A stretch of DNA of 64,000 nt from NCBI GenBank assembly GCA_034769895.1, contig CM068370.1:41273344-41337343 (forward strand), in the 5' to 3' direction. Position 1 is the first letter of the stretch; each line of letters starts with the position of its first letter. The stretch comes from Magicicada septendecula (Eukaryota; Arthropoda; Insecta; Hemiptera; Cicadidae). This document shows, piece after piece, positions 11,391 to 23,404 of the stretch. The notes beneath the pieces are model-generated. The model saw nothing but the letters and a program-made list of their open reading frames with translations. It made no database searches and was not told the origin of the DNA. The position numbers were made by a program, and so were the translations under genes.

Positions 11391-11815
11391 TTTAGGCGTG
11401 TTCCTTAACTTGCTGACTTTAGGGTTCGCCTAATGTTTCCGCACATAAGATTGAACTTATGCAACTTATTCACAACGTCGTTGCTTGTATTATAAGACAC
11501 ACTGTAGCCAAGGTATTCAAAATTGCTAACTTGTTCCAGGACAGTACCATCTAAAACAATTTTTTCCTGCAGGGGATCAGTTCCACTAAAAGCCACCTAC
11601 CTTAGTCTTAAGTGTGGATATTTACAATCCAGAGTCTTTTCAGATTCAATTTAACAAATGTACCCATCTTCAATCTATTTTCAGAGTCTGACAGAATAGC
11701 CTGATCGTCCGCAAACAACAAAGTGTCAATTGTAGAGTGACCAATCATAAAATCTGGAAGACACATCTGCCAGTTTTGTGTGACATCGTCAATATATAAA
11801 TTGAAACTAAATTAA
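11391..11815 (-). pseudogene. LINE family A reverse-transcriptase catalytic segment
   Basis: On the minus strand the reading passes through IDTLLFADDQAILSDSEN (FADD catalytic box, near 11700-11712). After a frame break it continues into VLDGTVLEQVSNFEYLGYS and then KLHKFNLMCGNIRRTLKSAS, ending at 11391. It is the upstream continuation of the fragment at 10157-10697. The two overlap by a duplicated 151 bp and are separated by the composite head. Stops and shifts make it inactive. Confidence 0.75.
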
Positions 11816-12239
11816 TTGCTTTCTAAATGTATGCGCATAAAATTGTATTTATTATTGTACGTGAAGATAGGAGGCACAATTATGAAAAGATAAGACAGAT
11901 TTCTCAGTAAAAGGGAACCGATCAACAATCTCTTACCCGCGTAAAAACAACTTTAGAAAGTGAGTCGGTCCAGGCCTTGAGATTACGAAGTAGAGCGCAG
12001 AAACAGTTCTCTACCCACTCGCCGTATGCTGATGAAACTACGTCGCTGACTAATATGATATTTCTGAGTTCTGCGAAGTAACTTGTACATCATGGTGGCC
12101 TGTCTTACTAAAAAATATAGTAAGCGTCTAAAGAAGATCCCGTTACTAACGCCCTCACCGGACTGATAAGGAACTATTATCCTAAAGAGAATTATACGTA
12201 GGTGCCACCAATATAGTATTAATTGCCTCAATTGAAATC

Positions 12240-12900
12240 GATCATCATCAGCCGTGGCTCTAAAACCCTTGCCGGGTCTTGCCCTGCTCCAAGAGTCGAT
12301 TCCATTTCTCCCTATTGCATGCCCTGGCTTTCCAGTTTCTTATGTTCAACTTTCCGAGGTCCTCCTCTATCTGGTCTTTGAATCTAATTCGGGGGTCTTC
12401 CCGTTTTTCTACTACCCATTGGTTTCTGGTAGAAAATATGTTTCGTAGGCTGTCCTTCCTCCATTTTCTCTATGTGTCCAACCCTCCTTAGCCTGTGTAT
12501 TTTGGTTAGCCTGATAATGTCCGACTTTTTGTAAAGATGGTACAGTTCATAATTATAGTGCGTGCGCCACATATTCCATTTTCTTGTACTTCTCTAAATA
12601 TCGTTCTTGGAATCCGTCTTTCAAAGCAGCCTAGAAGTCCCTCGCTATTTTTTGTCATTGTCCAGGTTTCTGAAGCATATATCAGTACTGGACTGATAAG
12701 TGTTTTGTAAATTTTGCATTTCGTGCTTCTTGAGATGAAGCTAGATGCCAGGTGTTTTTTAAATCCATAATATGTTTTATTTGCGACAAAACTTCAGTGT
12801 TGGTGTCGTTAGTGCTGTTTATCTGGGAGCTAAGATATAATTGAAATTGATAACATTCCCATATATTTTCCGATTTACAAACTCTCTCTTTCTCGATCAC
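12240..12900 (-). pseudogene. LINE C-terminal remnant (family B)
   Basis: With frame shifts, the minus strand reads KIYKTLISPVLIYASETW, then LLGCFERRIPRTIF, GIWRTHYNYELYHLYKKSD, RRVGHIEKMEEGQPTK and GRPPN. This is the standard end of a LINE pol protein but clearly differs from family A. The 3' end has a (GAT)n tail at about 12240-12250. It is 5'-truncated. Confidence 0.75.
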
Positions 12901-13539
12901 TCTTTATGTCATCATCGAGTTTCCTCTTCATCATTTCCTTATGTACAAACTCTGCCTTTCTCGGTCACTCTTTATGTCATCATCGAGTTCCTTCTTCACT
13001 ATTTCCTTATTGTCTGCTGATAAATTGTTAGGAATGTTTCAATCCCTTCTACAATCAACAACCCTACTTATCGCTACTCAAATGTTTTAAGTAATTACTA
13101 AATTCGACTCAGGTATCTACCATTCCGAAATGTCATGAAAAATTCGCTGACTACATTTGTCGCGATGCCTAAAAGAACAAGGGATGTGGACACTTTTTAC
13201 AATTAATTTTACATCATCCTCCAATAAAATTGTGTAATACCACACGCTAAGTTTTCCATTATTTGAATTAGAATGCGTTTATATACATTTAAATTAAGTA
13301 ATAACAAGTACGTATTTAATAACATAGCTTACAATGCTCATATGTCAATATTCCATTATTTACAATAAAATAACTTATTAGCTATCAGTCCAGGTTTCCG
13401 AGGCTACTGTTGGAATTTGAGTTGTTGATTGAGACCCACCGTATGGGGCAACCAACCCTATGCCGGCTAGATTTTGTATCGACTTTCTCTGGTCTAGATC
13501 CGTCGTGTTCTGTTATAGGACCACCTTTAAGAAATAAGA
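12901..13539. other. No recognisable gene; short local duplication
   Basis: A roughly 70-bp stretch containing CTCTTTATGTCATCATCGAG occurs twice in tandem (about 12890-12935 and 12955-13000). The rest is AT-rich and featureless. Confidence 0.5.
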
Positions 13540-13760
13540 CAAGAAGTGATTTAGATATTTTTGCAGTTAATGAAAGGACTAAGGAATACAGAAGAAAATG
13601 GATTCAACACATAGGTAGAATGGAAGAAAGTAGAATACCGAAGATAGCGAAAATTTACAACCCTAGAGGCAGAAGAAACGTTGGTAGACCTAAGAAAAGG
13701 TAGACTGTGGAACAGGCCGCTAAAGCCTAAAGCCGTTAAGAAGATAATGATGATGACAAC
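13540..13760 (+). pseudogene. LINE 3' end fragment (family A')
   Basis: The plus-strand frame ends with RRKWIQHIGRMEESRIPK, a KIYNPRGRRNVGRPKKR segment and a stop at 13704. A 3' UTR with GATAATGATGATGA follows. It is homologous to 85-295. Only the last 50 or so codons of the LINE protein remain. Confidence 0.7.
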
Positions 13761-13864
13761 TTATTAGATTTCTATTATACTGATAAATGTTTTGAATCCT
13801 TTTAAATGTTTCTTTATAAGATCTACTTTTTTAGGCGGCCAAGTTCCTATTTTTTTTACACTAT

Positions 13865-14345
13865 TAATTAAATTTTATCTCTGGTTTTTAACATGTCACA
13901 CTCATATATGATGTGATCCACTGTTTGTTCTCCTGAATTGCGCTGGCACACTGGATTGTTTATTATCTTGAAGCGGTGGAGGTAGGATTCTGATCTTCCG
14001 TCTCCATCCACTATTGCCGTGAATTTGCGAGTCATTTTCAGTTTTGTTTGTAATCTGTCTTCGATATCAGGGAAGAACATTTTATTCACTTCAGCTTTCG
14101 TTGTTTCCTTAAATTAGTTTTTCCACTTATGTTTAGTTTCTTTGGTTAGTTCTCGAATCACTGCACTTTTGTCAAAAGAGATTGCCAATTCGTTATTCCA
14201 TGCTGCTGTTTTTGCTAGTCGTTCTGCCAGTTCGTTGCTATAAACTTCTATATGAGCCTTGATCCTTTGAAGTATATTCTCCAGTTATCGCTTTTTAGCG
14301 TTGTTGTGGCTTTCCTTGTTTCTTCTATAAGGTAGGTGAGGTAGC
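13865..14345 (-). pseudogene. LINE RNase H / C-terminal zinc-binding segment (family D)
   Basis: Read on the minus strand, an ERLAKTAAW motif typical of the end of a LINE RNase H domain is followed by a ETKHKWKN segment, one stop, then VNKMFFPDIEDRL, YLHRFKIINNPVC and TVDHIIYECDML. The cysteine/histidine pattern is the C-terminal element that follows RNase H in I/Jockey-like LINEs. At least one in-frame stop is present and the RT is missing. Confidence 0.7.
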
Positions 14346-15640
14346 TGGCAGCGGCGGCTCCCCCAATAAATTTAGAAAAATATTAAAAAATAAACAACTA
14401 CTAATAGGCTATATATTTTTAATTATAACTGAACCTGTAATCAATCTGTAATCACAATTTGGCATTTTAAATTTCTGATTAATTACGAAAATCGTTTAAA
14501 TTGCGCGTTACCAATAATAGTGCAGAATGGCAGAAGACAGAGGCAGGGATCTGAGTAGGCGCCGTATATAGTAGTAATCGTACAGCTACGTGAGAACTAT
14601 GCTCGGCAGGTGGGAGGGAGACGCTAGTGCATCTGTAACCGTGCACGGGAGGCAACGAATTATTTAGCCTCTCGGCACTGTTAAATGTGGTTTGTGTTAG
14701 TTTTACAAAGTTTTACGTTCTCGCGCTCCTTGTGCATGTGCATTATTATTATTATTTATCTCTTCTTGCCCATTATCAGGATCGTCCCAGCGCCACTGGT
14801 TTAGTTTCAATTGAAAAGGGAATCCTCTGGAAATTGAAAAGTCGACCGAGTGACATGATCATGTTATCGACAATTTCGCACATAAGAAGGGCCGCTGAGT
14901 GATTTGCTGTAGGCCTACAAGTAAACTCATCGTAGCTTACAAAATATATTTCTACTCAGAAGTTTACTACTCTTTGCTAGATTAAAAATAAGTTAATCTT
15001 TGGTTTATCTTGTTAAAGATACGCGTATATTTCTCATAAGACGTGTATGCTGTAAAAATCAGTGAGCTCTTACTTATGAGTGAAATAACGAATGTCAGGG
15101 GGGGGGGCTGCTATGACTGAACGCGGCTCAGGTGACTATCTTGTAGCCTCCCCTTACTCAGGATTCACCGGCCGCCACTGGTTGCTGGGATTATTAATTG
15201 AGTCTGTTGTTATTCTGCTGACCGTAGTATATATTGTCGCTTTCCTTGAGTTTACTACATTTATTATAGTAATGCTTACTGCATGAAAGCAGGTATTTAT
15301 TATCCTAATCTCACTAATACGTTAAGGTTATTATCAGGTTATTATCAGGCACAAGTTTCAATCTGGACCTGTCAACTAATCACTGGACCACACGTGTCAT
15401 CATGGAGCCATTTCAGTTAGAGTCACTGAGTGACAGTTATAGTACTAAACAGTTGCGTCGTAGTTGTACATAAACACATTCACAAGAATACTCTGCGTGC
15501 TGTGTTCTTCCCGACTTAGGCCTACCTGATAAGTCGCCTTATTTTAGGACGAAAGTAAAATGAAATGCAGATATCTACACGAGCCGAAAAGAGTTACGCC
15601 CATTGCTTAAGAAGGAGATGATGATAATCATCGTCATCAT
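14346..15640. other. No recognisable gene
   Basis: Two TAGGCCTA octamers (14910, 15517) and a G8 run (about 15098) are the only landmarks. A (GAT/ATC)n cluster at 15615-15650 marks the tail of the next LINE. Confidence 0.4.
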
Positions 15641-15647
15641 CATCATC

Positions 15648-16190
15648 ATCTTCACCGATTAACTAAAAATATTTGTTCCGGTCTCAAACAGGAAAAGATT
15701 AGAGCTGGTCACGCCAGCGCTTCCTTGGACGTCCCACACATCTCCATCCCCCCTCGGCTTATAGTTCCACAGTTGTTTGGGGATGCGGCAGCCATCCATT
15801 CGGCAAAGATGTTCCCACCAATTCTGCCTATACTGGGCGATCCTGTCGAGTATACTCATAATATTCAATTCTTGGCGTATATCTGTGTTTCTTCTATGAT
15901 CATGGAGAGTATACCCTTCCACGTGCCTGAGAAATCTCATTTCAGCCGCTTGGATGCGACTGGCCTGGCCTCTCGTTAAAGTCCAAATTCTCAGAGCCAT
16001 AAAGAAGTGTGGGAAGAGCCATCACCTTGTAGAATTTTAGGTGTGTTCCTTTACTTGATGAATTAAGGGTTCACCTAATGTTCCTGCACATAAGGCTGAA
16101 CTTATGCAACTTATTCACAACTTCGTTGCTTGCATTATAAGACACACTGTAGCCCAGGTATACAAAATTGCTAACTTGTTCCAGGAATGA
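15648..16190 (-). pseudogene. LINE family A C-terminus, second composite copy
   Basis: This parallels 10157-10697: ASRIQAAEMRFLRHVEGYT, then RQELNIMSILDRIAQYR and HLCRMDGCRIPKQLW. A frame shift before the terminal GRPRKRW block and further changes upstream (GTRGTSPLVRN-type decay) make it inactive. It is joined at 16185 to the same non-LINE head as the first copy. Confidence 0.8.
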
Positions 16191-16857
16191 CAATGATAAC
16201 TAAATTTTACATTGAATTTGGCAACCCTGCTATGGTGTAAGTCGTCTCCACAACTTAACGGTCGTCAGAGTTGTCTTTACCAGGGGCGAATCCCGCAAGC
16301 AATTTGGGAGGGGGGAAGGAGTATATAAAAAGTTGCATCGTTCTTTAATGGTCTACAGTGTACACGATAGGAATGAGTGCAGATAAAAATACAGCGTGTT
16401 ATTATCAACACAGTAAATTTATTAACATACACGCATAAAACCATATCCGTGTTTGTCCGTTCATTGATCTTTTAATTACATTTATTTACAATTTAAAGTA
16501 CACACTAGTCAATTAAGTTATGTATCAAACAAAAATTAACATGGTGGTAAGGTACAGTTAGAATTTAAAGTAATTTTAGCGAAAAACTATGAACCTGCAT
16601 GACGTGATATGAATGTTGTATCATATTCACGATCACAAAACCTTTCAACAACGACCACAAAATCAGAAAACGAAGAAAAAAATTTCGTCTGGTGTAACTA
16701 TTTGGGGGGGGGATTTCCCCCATTTCCCCCTACTCACCCCGTGGAGGCGCACCTGGTCTTCAAACCTTATGTTCAAACAACAAATTACGTAACAATTACA
16801 ATGACAATTAAATTACAATTTTTATTTTTCGATCGAAACCTAAAAAAATTATTAAAC
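16191..16857 (-). repeat. Composite repeat head, second copy, with hAT (16281-16755)
   Basis: Near-identical to 10698-11390. The enclosed hAT has the same CAGGGGCG terminus, the same flanks (GTCTTTAC/GTCTTCAA) and the same G-run/C-run interior. The copy ends at TTATTAAACGA, then sequence unrelated to 11391 begins. Confidence 0.8.
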
Positions 16858-17660
16858 GACATTGTTCATACTTTGTATGGCCGAAACGTTGTTTTACTAA
16901 TTAATTACAACCATAAAAATAAGTGTTCATAATATAAGTTCTGTCTAAATTAAAAAATACCGGTCATTAGAGAAAGTATAACAATTTCCACACTTCGGAA
17001 CTGTCACGCCGTAACGTGGTGTCCATGCAACCGCTGTTGCCGGCGGCAACAGTGCTGGAAATAAGAGAAAATAATATTAATTATATCACAGAACAAATGT
17101 TTTAGTTATTGAATAATTTGAAATCCTAACAGTATTAGTAGGGAAACTTGAAGAAAAGCGTAGCATTGCTTTCGAACTGCTGGGCACTTGCACCGTCTTG
17201 TGTTGCCGGCTCAGGCATCGGCAATGTTTTACTGCGTACGGTCATTGACCTCGTAGTAGTTGTCACTGTACAAACAGAGGAGGGGGGACACAGTCGTCCA
17301 CCCAATATGTTGCCGCTGTATAAACCGGCAAAATGCTCAGTTAGTAGCTATGTTCGTTATCGGAACTGACGTGTAGCAGATACTACGTACCTATTTGTGT
17401 TTTGTTCCTATAGTCATGTGTTTCTCTGTTTGTCGTTATTATTTTTAATTCTATTATTTGTGTTCTGATTTATTCTGTGTAAGTGTAATGAGAGTCAGAT
17501 CCCGTTGAACAGGGACCTTCTTCTTCTTCCAGCGAATGACAGAGAATACTCCAAAAGAACACTTGGTACTAGAAAAAAATTCGAAATAACGTTTAGGTTA
17601 CGTTTTAGGCCTATCACAACCGCAACAGGTGTTATGTACCCAGCCAAACCACTGGAGCTG
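16858..17660. mobile_element. Second copy of the interior of the element at 1921-2868
   Basis: Opens with GGCCGAAACGTTG, the hallmark of the hammerhead-like arms. From about 17010 it follows 2040-2670 closely; shared text includes GTACGGTCATTGACCTCG, CAATATGTTGCCGCT and TTAGGCCTATCACA. No conserved protein frame is shared, so the interior looks non-coding. Confidence 0.65.
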
Positions 17661-18433
17661 TGTTTACTGTTTTATGACAGTAGAAAAACACTTCAGTTTT
17701 TTCACAATATGTTTGTTTACTTAGCTTTAGATAAACATAACTGGTAGCGATATAAAGAATATTAATTAATGTTAAGTGCTGGCACTTGATATTCTTGTTT
17801 CGGGGAAACCGTTTTTCCTGAAAGTAGGTAAAGTTTTTGTATCACATGAAGTATTGTGGGGTCATTCATATTGATCGGGGATCCTACAGTACGCGTATAA
17901 AGATAATTAGCGTTACTGCCTCCAGTTCACTCACGAGATACGAGACATCGTTGTTAATCGTCCTGTATACTACAAATTTGCACAAATTATCTCCTCTGAA
18001 TAGCGAGTCAGAGCAAGTGGTAGATACAGATTTTCCGATCTGTTCTGTAAAGCTAATTTACAGAATAAAAATAAAGTAAAAGTAACTCGAAAGCAAAGAA
18101 ACTAGTTCACATAAAAATTTACAAATTCAGTGTGAATCAGCTTAGATGACTAACGGAAAATTGGGAAAATTGGGTTGAATGGTTATGATTGGGAAAATTT
18201 ACAAATATAGAAACATAAAAAACAAAACAAACTAATACCAGAACAAATACAAATCAATACAAAACATGACACAATATTCAAAGCACTCAATATCGAAAAT
18301 ACACAAAATACAAAAACATATACCACAACCACACACAATAAGACAACTTTAAAAGACCAAAGGCCAACAAACTACCTTAATAACATCCAGCAGCCAACAC
18401 ACAAATACTTAACCAGAAACAAGATGGCGAAGG

Positions 18434-18464
18434 CTGAAGATGAGAGAACAGGAACTCTCGAAAC
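18434..18464 (+). ncRNA. Hammerhead-ribozyme-like motif
   Basis: CTGAAGA (18434-18440), T, GAGAG-AACAGGAA-CTCTC, GAAAC. It is the same layout as the other motifs here, with a different stem II. It lies at the end of an A-rich stretch (about 18180-18430). Activity is unknown. Confidence 0.4.
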
Positions 18465-18518
18465 ATGTTCCAAATAAGGAAAAGAACATCTTGAGGTAAT
18501 ATAATTATAAATTTTAAA

Positions 18519-18521
<3 letters not shown>

Positions 18522-18562
<41 letters not shown>
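18522..18562. repeat. (AT)n microsatellite
   Basis: About 20 uninterrupted TA units. Confidence 0.95.
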
Positions 18563-18564
<2 letters not shown>

Positions 18565-18567
<3 letters not shown>

Positions 18568-19764
18568 GGTATTAAAAACCTTTTCTCGTCTAAATATTTG
18601 TTGGAAATAAATCTTCATGATTTAGTTTGGTCAGATTGTAAGTGATCACTTCTCAGCCTTGTTTATATATAGCCTGTTTAGTATTTACTAATGGAGGAAA
18701 GCGAAGGAGGTTACTGTAGACGCGCGCCGTGCGGCAACTGACTGACGCGACGAGTAGTAGGCTATTGTCATTTTTGTTTGAATGTCGTTGGAGCATTCAG
18801 GGCTGGGGGGCCCGAAGACCTGGGAGGGCGTCAGGGGCGTTATGTCAAGATTCAAAAGGGGGGCCATGGCATAAACTTGCAGGAGGGACCGGTTAAAAGT
18901 TACGCTACTGGGGCTATGCATTGGTGGGACGGAGTGACAATGGACCGGGCACCTAGCTCAAGGGGGCTCCACCGCTGTGTACACTGTGGAATATTTTTAA
19001 TTGGGGTTTTATATAGATTTGTAGGGTATACATTTTCTGTACAGTAGAAACATGTATAGTAGGTAATTATGGTTTTAAAGCTGGTTATGTTAAAGTCTAA
19101 ATAACCAAATAAACTGTCCTGTATGTTTTGTATTAAAACGTTCACTTACGTAAATGTAAATACTGTACATACCGTGCATCTATAAAGAGTAAATAAGTAA
19201 TTTAAAAAAAGTATACGCACACAAATACGCGCGCGCGGGTTTCTGTGTGTAGCTGCAGGGGGGCACTTGACTGCTTCCAGCCGAGGGCCCCCAGGGATGT
19301 CAGTCCGCCCCTGATTCCGAATGAAGTTTTCGTCGTACTAAGTCAATTCAGCACATACATTTGGATTATTGAATAGCCTCGAAAACTTTTAATTAGCAAT
19401 AAACCTAATACACTCTATTGGACTAGGCAACTGACTGCAGAAAAAGTTGTGAGGCGTTGGTTTAAATGAGACCTATTGCGCGTACAGCAATCGGTTGCAC
19501 GCCCTGCAATCGATTGTAAGACAGCTAAAGGCCACACGATTTTGTGTGTGTGTGTGGGGGGGGGTAGGGGGGTTGACTGGGGAGTATTATTTCTTTCACA
19601 AGTCTTCATTTTCTTCAACACCACCTTTATCATCGTCGTCTTCATCTTGTTCATCTTATTGTTCTTCATCTTCTCCTTCTTCTTTTATTCTCCCGAGCAA
19701 TCGGTTGCCCGTGCAACTATTAGTTTCACGGACTCGTTGTGGAGTATTGATTCAAATGTAGCCT
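18565..19764. other. No recognisable gene; possible degenerate hAT ends
   Basis: G-rich CAGGGGCGTTATGTCAAG at about 18833 and, inverted, CAGGGGCGGACTGACATC ending near 19313 could be hAT-like termini, but I found no matching 8-bp flanks. The motif GCAATCGGTTGCAC recurs at about 19487, 19698 and 19774. Confidence 0.3.
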
Positions 19765-20323
19765 ATTACACTACGCAACCGATTGCACGCAACTCGCCTG
19801 CGCGCGCATTCTGCGGACAACGAAGAAATTTCATTACATGGGACCAAAACAAGATATAAAATTTTTTACAAAACCGCCAATATTTCGAAAACAAAAAGAG
19901 GATTTTATTGAAATAAAAACCAAAATAAAATTTCTAATTTTTTCTAAATTTCACTCGCTGAGATCATATAGTCCTAGCTATCTCTTATAGAACGAAAGTT
20001 TACTGCATGCCGAACATTTCACTACACGCAAATTAACAAAGAAATTTCATGTCATGGGAGCATTTTAAGGCTCTGTTCTTCAAAAAAAAAATTATGTCTA
20101 AAAATATCCTCAAACTTCAAGAAACACGGTGGTGAAAGACTACATTTTATTGGGTCGGTAGTTTCTGAGGTTAGCCCTGATAACGAAACAAACGTACTTC
20201 ACCTCTTTATAACAGTACAGACAACATGCTTACTCTGCAACTGATTGCAGAGCAGTTGCAGCCGGTTTTTACTACCCCTACAACTAGTTTCATGTAGTTT
20301 TGAAATCAGTTGCGTAGTGTAAT
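19765..20323. mobile_element. TIR element (MITE-like) just upstream of a coding exon
   Basis: Perfect 15-bp terminal inverted repeats ATTACACTACGCAAC lie at 19765-19779 and 20309-20323. No transposase is encoded. The right end is about 75 bp from the splice acceptor at 20399. No certain target duplication was identified. Confidence 0.7.
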
Positions 20324-20399
20324 AGTGGTCTAATAGTTCTTATTGATCTGGCAATTTAGTTTGTACTTAACGTGTTAAAATACGATTTTTATGTTTCAG

Positions 20400-20484
20400 A
20401 GAGCTACAGTATGGAGGCAAAAGAGACAAATCTGGAGAAGAAACCTTCAGTAATCTCGTTAGAACCGTTCAACACATCGTCAAC
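20400..20484 (+). CDS. First coding exon of an SLC36-like proton-coupled amino-acid transporter
   Basis: An acceptor (ATTTTTATGTTTCAG) ends at 20399 and a consensus donor GTAAGT starts at 20485. The ATG at 20411 has A at -3 and G at +4, a strong initiation context. From it, 24 codons (starting MEAKETNLEKKPSV, ending PFNTSS) plus two bases stay open to the donor. Those two bases pair in phase with the exon at 33457. Joined, the N-terminus is charged and polar without a signal peptide, as expected for the cytosolic tail of SLC36/PAT carriers, which symport protons with small amino acids across plasma or lysosomal membranes. The 11 bases before the ATG are also open in frame, so an upstream coding exon cannot be excluded. 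The acceptor implies at least one further 5' exon, probably untranslated. The family call rests mainly on exon 2. Confidence 0.6.
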
Positions 20485-20951
20485 GTAAGTATCACGCCCT
20501 ATCTTAGTTAATTACGTTACTTCATAACAAGTACAATTATTATTATTAAAACGACAGAGTAGGTCAGTAGTTGGTAGGGCATTGTGTGGCGTCCATTTGT
20601 CGTATTGTACTGTGGGTTCGGCTTAACGCACTAAATCTAATCCTGTCTACTTACTGTCAGGTACAGATGAAATAGTAAGACATGAAACGGTTCGCGCAGA
20701 TAGTAATGATTGCAGGAAAGGCAGTGCAGGAAGCGGGGTGTGACGTCCCCAACCATGACAAACAACCATGTGACACTATACACCAGCCACGTCGCTGTTC
20801 TGAACACAGAAAAATTGGTCCGAAAACAACGCGTCAAAGCTACGCATGCGCAATGAGACTTTTGCCACAGCGCAACCAGACAGCCGTTTCATGTCTAATT
20901 AATTTCGCTGTACGCGGGCCTTGTTCAGCAACAACGCGACGTCCATACGTT

Positions 20952-21113
<162 letters not shown>

Positions 21114-21322
21114 TCCTCCCCCATTTTGTTCATCACTGCGCGTGGTTAAATGGAGACTGGTTTCTGTATGGTTCTCTATGGTACGAGTTGTACCGCGATG
21201 CTTACTAAATTACCACTGCGCCGTCCTGGAGGATTTTACCGGAACTCCTGTAGTTAAACGGCACACCCAATGGTCTATTAAAACCCCGTTACGAAATTAT
21301 AGTTTCTACAGTTACTTCTAAA

Positions 21323-21879
21323 CAGGGCTTGATTTCAGGGGAAACGAGCCGGAACGGCGTTCTGGAAACTTTTGGATCCAAAAATAAATTACCAAAAAAA
21401 ATATATGACAAGACAAAATTAATTATTACAAAAATTTACTACTACTTTTTAAATTGTGCCCCACTACAAAATTAAACACCTGTCAAAATCAAACACCAAC
21501 ACTAATTTTTATCTTAACTACTATCGTTCACTTTTTTTGCAAAATCGCAATGTTGGTCTGGGATTTGCCAACGAAAAACTAAAAATTACAGCTTCTTTAT
21601 TTGAAAGCAGAAAATCACTACCAGACTCCCATTATTCTATGGTCCTGAAGGCAGTACAAATTTAACTTTTTTCGGAGTTCCGCTTCTAAAAAAGTAAGGT
21701 AGGAAAAACAATAATCTAGTAGTTCCTGAAAAATGTTATGAGGCACTGAAAAAATCTATTGAAAACAGACTACTTAGCAAACAAGATGTCGAGCTAATAT
21801 AAAATATAAGTATATTTGTGTCTGTACAACTTTTGAATTGATGCGTTCCGGCACCTATAATTTTACAAATCAACCACTG
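21323..21879. mobile_element. Non-autonomous hAT element
   Basis: The ends are CAGGGCTTGATTT and, inverted, CAGTGGTTGATTT, both followed by a GCCGGAAC block. Flanks CTTCTAAA and TTTCTAAA match at 7 of 8 bases. It is the same family as 30632-31451 but shorter in the middle. No transposase frame is present. Confidence 0.85.
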
Positions 21880-22530
21880 TTTCTAAATAAATTTGAAACA
21901 ATTTATTTTTGAAGTCAAAGCGTCCGTAATTCTGTTGTCTCAGGTATTGGACAGTTCTTATTTCTGGATCTTCGATATGAACTTGTATATCTTCACAATT
22001 ATACGAATTTGTATTACAGTATGAAATTAATTTACTAATAATTAATTAATTAATTAACTAATAATAATAACTAATAGCTATTAACTATAATGGAATTTAC
22101 CAGACATTTTGACTGTACAAGAGAAAGTATAACATGTAAAAGAGCATATAATTGAACATGATATTTAAAACTCTCATTCATTTTCCTGAAAAAATATTTT
22201 TATGTTTTACTGCATTTTGTTAACCGTACCGAAGTTTGTGATTTCGCGCCGGAAAAGATTCGTGAATATGCAGCGGTATTTCCTGTCCTGTAAAGAAACA
22301 TCGCTTCTTAGAATTGTTACGAAACGCTAAAAACCAGAAGTTGTTGGGTTTGACTATACGGCACACTGACGAAGACCACATGACTTATAGTAAATAACTT
22401 ATTTCTGCTTTATATTGTAATTTTATTTTCAGCATTGCTGGAAGTAGAATTACAGTCTTTGAAAGTGCTTCCAAACTAGTGTTAATCTTTTTTTTTCGCT
22501 AAACCGTTCTGTTTCTAGTATTCACATAAA

Positions 22531-23329
22531 TGGGGTGAACCTAGGATTTCATTTCGAGGGGGGGGGTCAACCACATATCGTTTACTTAGAGTATTCTTTT
22601 TTCCTCATATTATAATGAAAATCATATCAACAAATTAAAACTAATGGGTAAATAATAGCTGTAATTCACTAATTTCATAAAAATCGAATAATAACATACA
22701 GTTTGACTTGGAAGCGTAATAATACCTTTCTGTGGAATAGAAATACTTTAAAGAGAACGTTAAAACTAAGAAAGTAAATTCTGTATGAGTTTGTGTGTGT
22801 TTGTGTTGTAAGGTTAACATAAGCAAGAACACGAAAAATTTTTAATAAACGTATGTTTAATTTTACAATATTTTGTTTCTTAGAGCTAGGTTGAGACTAT
22901 TACAACGGCCCATGTCCATTATGAAAAATAATGTTAAGAAATGAAAACTCATTCACATTATATGCTTTGTTATTGAAGTTATCAACATTTAACATAAAGT
23001 TAAAGTATAAAAGCTGTGTCCCTAGTTATCGTAACCAGCGGAAAACGTACCGTATCCTACTCTCTTTCAACCCGACTTCTTTTCATTTTTCCCCATTTCT
23101 TTCAACATCAGTTATATTTATTATCGGATATAAGGCCTATTATTGTAGATTAGTTCAACTCGTTACTGTCCCAAAAAGTAATTTTTTGAAATAGACAAAA
23201 CTTGAAGTTAATTAATTGTATTTCAAAAAACATAACCAGTTTAAAATTTTTTGTTCTTAAATTGTTTTAATTTTTTCGGATTTCTGGGGGGGGAGTAATC
23301 CTCATATCCCTCCCTTAGGTTTGCCCCTG
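22531..23329. mobile_element. Non-autonomous hAT element with a perfect 8-bp duplication
   Basis: CACATAAA occurs directly on both sides (22523-22530 and 23330-23337). The ends are TGGGGTGAACCTAGG and, inverted, CAGGGGCAAACCTAAGG, each followed by a G run. The interior is AT-rich and has no recognisable transposase. Confidence 0.85.
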
Positions 23330-23404
23330 CACATAAAACTACTAGCTGTTTATCTTGGTGTAAACAGTAAATAATGTGTGCCTCTATGATGTCTATGTAT
23401 TATA

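Noticed and set aside
18778-19047. 89-codon Gly-rich frame
   Set aside because: It overlaps G-rich possible hAT ends and is unlikely to be coding.
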